From positions 62,001-126,000 of the forward strand of contig JAVCCK010000041.1 of NCBI GenBank assembly GCA_030765525.1: a DNA stretch of 64,000 bases, in the 5' to 3' direction. The stretch comes from Candidatus Lernaella stagnicola. GTDB lineage: Bacteria > Lernaellota > Lernaellaia > Lernaellales > Lernaellaceae. Below the pieces are notes generated by a model. The model had not been told where the DNA came from, ran no database searches, and saw only the letters and a list, made by a program, of their open reading frames with translations. The translations under genes and the position numbers were made by a program. Shown here in pieces: positions 60,986-64,000 of this stretch; position 1 is the stretch's first letter, and each line of letters begins with the position of its first letter.

Positions 60986-62221
60986 TCACTTTTTTTCTTT
61001 CTTCCGTTTCAACTCCAGAGCGGTGCGTAGCCCCTTCTCCCGAATCGTTTTGATCGCGAGACGAAACGGCGTCGCCAGGTAGAAACGCGTGGCGAACTTT
61101 CGCAGCTTCTTCTCGTCGAGATGAATACCGAGTCCCGGCTCCTGAGGTACATCGATGGTGCCGTCGCCATTGATCAGAATGGGGTCGATCACGCCTTCGC
61201 GCTGCTCGGGGATCCAGCCCGGCGGTTCGTACGGGTACTCCAAGCTGTCGCCCTTCTCCCAGGCGGCAAAGGCGTGCAGGTTAATCACCAGCCCAATGCC
61301 GGTTGTCCAGGTGTGCGGAGAAAAGCCAAGTCCGCGCTTTCGGCATTCGGTCATGATGCGTTTGGAGGTCGAAAGCCCGCCGCAAAACGTGGCGTCCGGC
61401 TGATACTTGTCGAGACATTCGTGTTCGAATAAAGGTTTGACCTCGTGCCAGTCTCCCTGTAACTCACCGCCCGAAATCGGCGTCTTGATTGCCTTTCGCA
61501 GCGCGGCCATGCCTTCCCAGTCGTGCATGTCTAATGGCTCTTCGATCCACGCGAGGCCCAGATCGTCGCACGCTTTGCAGAAATTCAGCGCGTAGTCGTA
61601 ACTCCACTTCGGCGTCGGGTCGACGATCGATACCGGCCAACCCTGATTGCAATCAACTGCAATGGTGAAATGGTCGCCAAGTTCCCGGCGGCACTCTCTA
61701 AGGATCGTCACGTCGTCGCGCATTTCGGGATCCTTGACCCGTATCTTCACTGCCCGAATGCCCTTGGCGCGGATCTCGTCCAAATACGCCGCGCGATCGG
61801 CAAACGCGCGAACTTCGCCGCTGGAGGCGTACACCGGAGCGTTCGTTACCGTCCGCACGTCGTCTTGCAGCAACTTGTAAACCGGCAGACCCCGAATTTT
61901 GCCGATCAAATCGTAAAACGCGGGCTCCAGCCACCAATTGCGCCAACCAAGATATGACGCCTCCCGAATGCGCTGCCGAACCGTCGGCAAATCTTCCGCA
62001 TCCAGACCAAGCAGAAATCCGCCGAGCAAATCGCCGAGTCCCTCCCGCTCGGCGCCGAAGGCCGCCCCGGCGCTGACGCCGACCAATCCGGTATCGGTCG
62101 TCAGACGCACCAAGGTGTAACGCGCATGGGTCTGCGGATAACCCGGAATCCACGATGGATAAAAAGGCGCGCGGAGCGGAACGTTCACATGAAAAAGCTC
62201 GATTCGCTCGATTTTGTGCAT
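60986..62221 (-). CDS. Enolase-superfamily (mandelate racemase / muconate cycloisomerase) enzyme
   Basis: The 411 residues have the superfamily layout: N-terminal capping domain, then a TIM barrel with Lys pair region VKIRVKD (159-163) and metal ligands Asp190 (AVDCNQGW), Glu227 (WIEEPLD) and Glu253 (ISGGELQG). A catalytic-type His303 is in SPHTWTTG, which resembles acid-sugar dehydratases. The substrate is unknown; sugar-acid dehydration is the best guess. GAGG precedes the ATG. It stands alone between a hypothetical gene and a thiolase gene. Confidence 0.88.
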   Translation of the reverse strand: MHKIERIELFHVNVPLRAPFYPSWIPGYPQTHARYTLVRLTTDTGLVGVSAGAAFGAEREGLGDLLGGFLLGLDAEDLPTVRQRIREASYLGWRNWWLEPAFYDLIGKIRGLPVYKLLQDDVRTVTNAPVYASSGEVRAFADRAAYLDEIRAKGIRAVKIRVKDPEMRDDVTILRECRRELGDHFTIAVDCNQGWPVSIVDPTPKWSYDYALNFCKACDDLGLAWIEEPLDMHDWEGMAALRKAIKTPISGGELQGDWHEVKPLFEHECLDKYQPDATFCGGLSTSKRIMTECRKRGLGFSPHTWTTGIGLVINLHAFAAWEKGDSLEYPYEPPGWIPEQREGVIDPILINGDGTIDVPQEPGLGIHLDEKKLRKFATRFYLATPFRLAIKTIREKGLRTALELKRKKEKK

Positions 62222-62272
62222 GGCTCAGCCTCGCTAGTCAGGAAGGAATTGGCTCTGTCTTAGCAAAATAAA

Positions 62273-62307
62273 ACGGCCGGCGATAGGTCACTTCCACCGC
62301 CGGCCGT
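62273..62307 (-). terminator. Intrinsic terminator after the thiolase gene
   Basis: A perfect 10-bp stem (ACGGCCGGCG with CGCCGGCCGT) is followed on the minus strand by TTTATTTT, about 20 bases beyond the thiolase stop. Confidence 0.85.
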
Positions 62308-62327
62308 CATCTTGTCGAATCGTGCGC

Positions 62328-63509
62328 TTAGATGCGTTCCACGATAACCGTCTTGCCCATACCGCCGCCGACGCACAAGGAGGCCAAACCGGTGGTCAGG
62401 TCCCGCTTCTGCATTTCGTGCAGCAGGGAAATAATGATGCGAATGCCGGTCGCGCCAACCGGGTGCCCCAACGCGATACCGGAACCGTTCACATTCGTGA
62501 TATCCCGGTCGACCCCGAGCAGCTTCTCGCAGGCCAGGTACTGGGCCGCGAAGGCTTCGTTGAGTTCGATCAGTTCGATGTCTTTGAGTTCCATGCCGGC
62601 TTTTTTGAGCGCTTTTTCCGTCGCCGGTACCGGACCGTAACCCATCAGTTCGGGTTCGACCGCTGCCACGGCATGGCTAATAAGTCGCGCAATCGGCTTG
62701 AGGCCCAACGCCTTGGCTTTCTCGGCGCTCATGATGACCATCGCCGCGCCACCGTCGTTGATGCCACTGGCGTTGCCGGCCGTCACGGTGCCGGTGCCGT
62801 CGGCTTTAAACACGGCTTTGAGCTTCGCGAGGGTCTCCGGGGTCGTACCGCGACGCGGGTGCTCGTCGGTATCGAACACAACCGTGCCTTTGCGGGTTTT
62901 GACTTCCACCGGTACGATCTCGTCCTTGAAACGACCGCTATCGATAGCGGCAAGGGCGCGAGTTTGGCTGATGGCCGCCAATTCATCTTGATCTTCACGG
63001 GTGATATCGTGTTTTTCGGCCAGGTTTTCGGCCGTCACACCCATCAAGAAATGGCCGACCGGGTCTTCGAGGCCTTGCATGAGCATGTCGACGCACTTTT
63101 TCGTCCACATGCGTGCACCCCAACGCATATCGTACAGCGCGAAGGGTACACGGCTCATGTTCTCGACGCCCACGATCAACACGGCGTCGTGCTCGTCCAA
63201 CATGATTTGTTGCGCGCCGAACACCATCCCCTGCATGGAACTGGAGCACTGCCTTTGAATGGTGCAACCCGGGACATAAAACGGTACGCCGGCCTCTAAA
63301 CCGATGCAGCGTCCGATGTTGATCTCGTCCGACCGCATCATGCACTGACCCGCGATGACGTCCTGCAGTTCGGCCGGATCGATACCGGCGCGTTTGATCG
63401 CCTCTTTGGCGGCAATCACACCCAACTGCAACGCCGACACGTCTTTGAGTCCTCCGCCGAAACTACCGATTGCGGTTCTTACTCCGCTGACAATCCATAC
63501 CTCTTTCAT
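62328..63509 (-). CDS. Acetyl-CoA acetyltransferase (thiolase)
   Basis: The 393 residues form a classical biosynthetic/degradative thiolase: nucleophile Cys88 in CTIQRQCSSSMQG, GHPVGATG with the catalytic His, and CVGGGMGKTVIVE carrying the second Cys. It condenses two acetyl-CoA or cleaves beta-ketoacyl-CoA. GGGAGG precedes the ATG. The methylmalonyl-CoA epimerase gene lies 132 bases upstream on the same strand, placing it in acyl-CoA/propionyl-CoA metabolism. The exact chain length cannot be told. Confidence 0.95.
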   Translation of the reverse strand: MKEVWIVSGVRTAIGSFGGGLKDVSALQLGVIAAKEAIKRAGIDPAELQDVIAGQCMMRSDEINIGRCIGLEAGVPFYVPGCTIQRQCSSSMQGMVFGAQQIMLDEHDAVLIVGVENMSRVPFALYDMRWGARMWTKKCVDMLMQGLEDPVGHFLMGVTAENLAEKHDITREDQDELAAISQTRALAAIDSGRFKDEIVPVEVKTRKGTVVFDTDEHPRRGTTPETLAKLKAVFKADGTGTVTAGNASGINDGGAAMVIMSAEKAKALGLKPIARLISHAVAAVEPELMGYGPVPATEKALKKAGMELKDIELIELNEAFAAQYLACEKLLGVDRDITNVNGSGIALGHPVGATGIRIIISLLHEMQKRDLTTGLASLCVGGGMGKTVIVERI

Positions 63510-63641
63510 CCTGCCTCCCGAATGTATTGGCTTTCGTGTTATTTACGGTTACTCCAAATCTCAATTTGTAAGGAATTTTGCGATGCGTAGTTTACGCGAA
63601 CCGGCTAGCGGAATCAAGAAACAATAGTGTTCGCGGCGGTT

Positions 63642-64000
63642 TTACGCTTTTTGACTCAACTCCACCAATACGCCGCCGGTACTCTTTGGATGCACAAAGG
63701 CTACCAGCATTCCGTGTGCGCCGGGACGTGGTTGTTCATCGATCAGCCGCACGCCCTGCTCTTTCATGTGCGCCAGTGCGGCGTGGATATCCTCCACTTG
63801 AAAACAGATGTGGTGGATGCCCGGGCCCCGCTTTTCCAGCGCCTTGGCGATCGGGCTGTCCTCGCTGGTGGGCTCCAGGAGTTCGACGTTTGTCTCGCCC
63901 ACCGGCAAAAACGCCGTCTTGACCTTCTGGGAGGGCACTTCCTCCGCGTGCGCCACCTCAATGCCCAGGCCTTTCGCCCAGAATTTCAGCGCTTCTTCGA
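63642..64000 (-). CDS. mce: Methylmalonyl-CoA epimerase, C-terminal part (start outside window)
   Basis: About 118 residues are visible, and the frame remains open to the window edge, so the N-terminus is missing. The VOC/glyoxalase fold is clear: NVELLEPTSEDSPIAKALEK, GPGIHHICFQVEDIHAAL with the metal His, and MLVAFVHPKSTGGVLVELSQ with the metal Glu. Epimerase converts (S)- to (R)-methylmalonyl-CoA for the mutase encoded 5-7 kb away. The GTG at 63956 is internal and not the start, because conserved sequence continues upstream (EEALKFWAKGLGIE). Confidence 0.92.
   Translation of the reverse strand, partial: EEALKFWAKGLGIEVAHAEEVPSQKVKTAFLPVGETNVELLEPTSEDSPIAKALEKRGPGIHHICFQVEDIHAALAHMKEQGVRLIDEQPRPGAHGMLVAFVHPKSTGGVLVELSQKA

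Overview
The window comes from a moderately GC-rich Gram-negative chromosome. LptD, BamB/YfgM and FadL homologues show an outer membrane. Several features point to a deltaproteobacterial-type lineage or an uncultured phylum close to it: paired DUF4388/J-domain/TPR proteins, a GAF kinase next to an HD-GYP regulator, an EF-G-like GTPase, split B12-dependent methylmalonyl-CoA mutase subunits, a MEMO/AMMECR1 fusion and a lipoprotein with an Asp-rich spacer. The sequence alone does not allow closer placement. Genes are densely packed, and 4-bp ATGA/GTGA/TTGA overlaps are frequent. I saw no tRNA, rRNA, CRISPR array, IS element or phage gene.

Layout. 1-3250: lptD tail, L28, a FAD oxidoreductase and purM. 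3.4-10.7 kb: two large DUF4388-J-TPR scaffold proteins, then two proteins of unknown function. 10.7-16.2 kb: EF-G-like GTPase, coaX-birA-nadC and a receiver-like protein without its phospho-acceptor Asp. 16.4-23.8 kb: the main accessory stretch, with a secreted protein, a polytopic membrane protein, a TrkA-N/RyR membrane protein, a TIR-TM-DUF1566 protein and an orphan pgsC-pgsW pair. 24-27.1 kb: a GAF histidine kinase and its probable partner, a receiver-HD-GYP protein. 27.2-35.1 kb: pyrR-pyrB-pyrC, a PflX-type radical SAM protein, recG and lipA. 35.1-39.8 kb: a peptidoglycan-recycling run (S66 carboxypeptidase, SxxK serine hydrolase, mpl) plus a DHH-like protein. 39.8-43.3 kb: lipoprotein and apbE. 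43.4-50.7 kb: yfgM/bamB-like pair, VanZ, bifunctional nuclease, miaB, MEMO-AMMECR1 fusion, HEAT protein and HIT. 50.7-51.27 kb: a non-coding stretch with several hairpins. 51.3-64 kb: acyl-CoA metabolism, comprising a thiolase plus a thiolase-DUF35-DUF35 fusion, a fadL-mcmA-mcmB operon, an enolase-superfamily enzyme, a classical thiolase and a methylmalonyl-CoA epimerase cut by the window edge.

How the genes work together. FadL, the thiolases, the mutase subunits and the epimerase fit uptake and beta-oxidation of fatty acids with propionyl-CoA carried to succinyl-CoA. The ldcA/hydrolase/mpl run fits murein tripeptide recycling. The pyr genes form one operon behind a clear sigma70-type promoter.

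The best candidate for something new is 18977-23773. A TIR protein with its putative catalytic Glu intact lies tail to tail with a membrane TrkA-N protein ending in a ryanodine-receptor (RyR) domain. Upstream of the TIR gene, in the same orientation, is a pgsC-pgsW pair that lacks the ligase (PgsB/CapB) it would need to make poly-gamma-glutamate. The second candidate is a probable structured leader RNA with an intrinsic terminator (about 50996-51222) in front of the thiolase/DUF35 operon. Promoter and terminator calls were made by eye.
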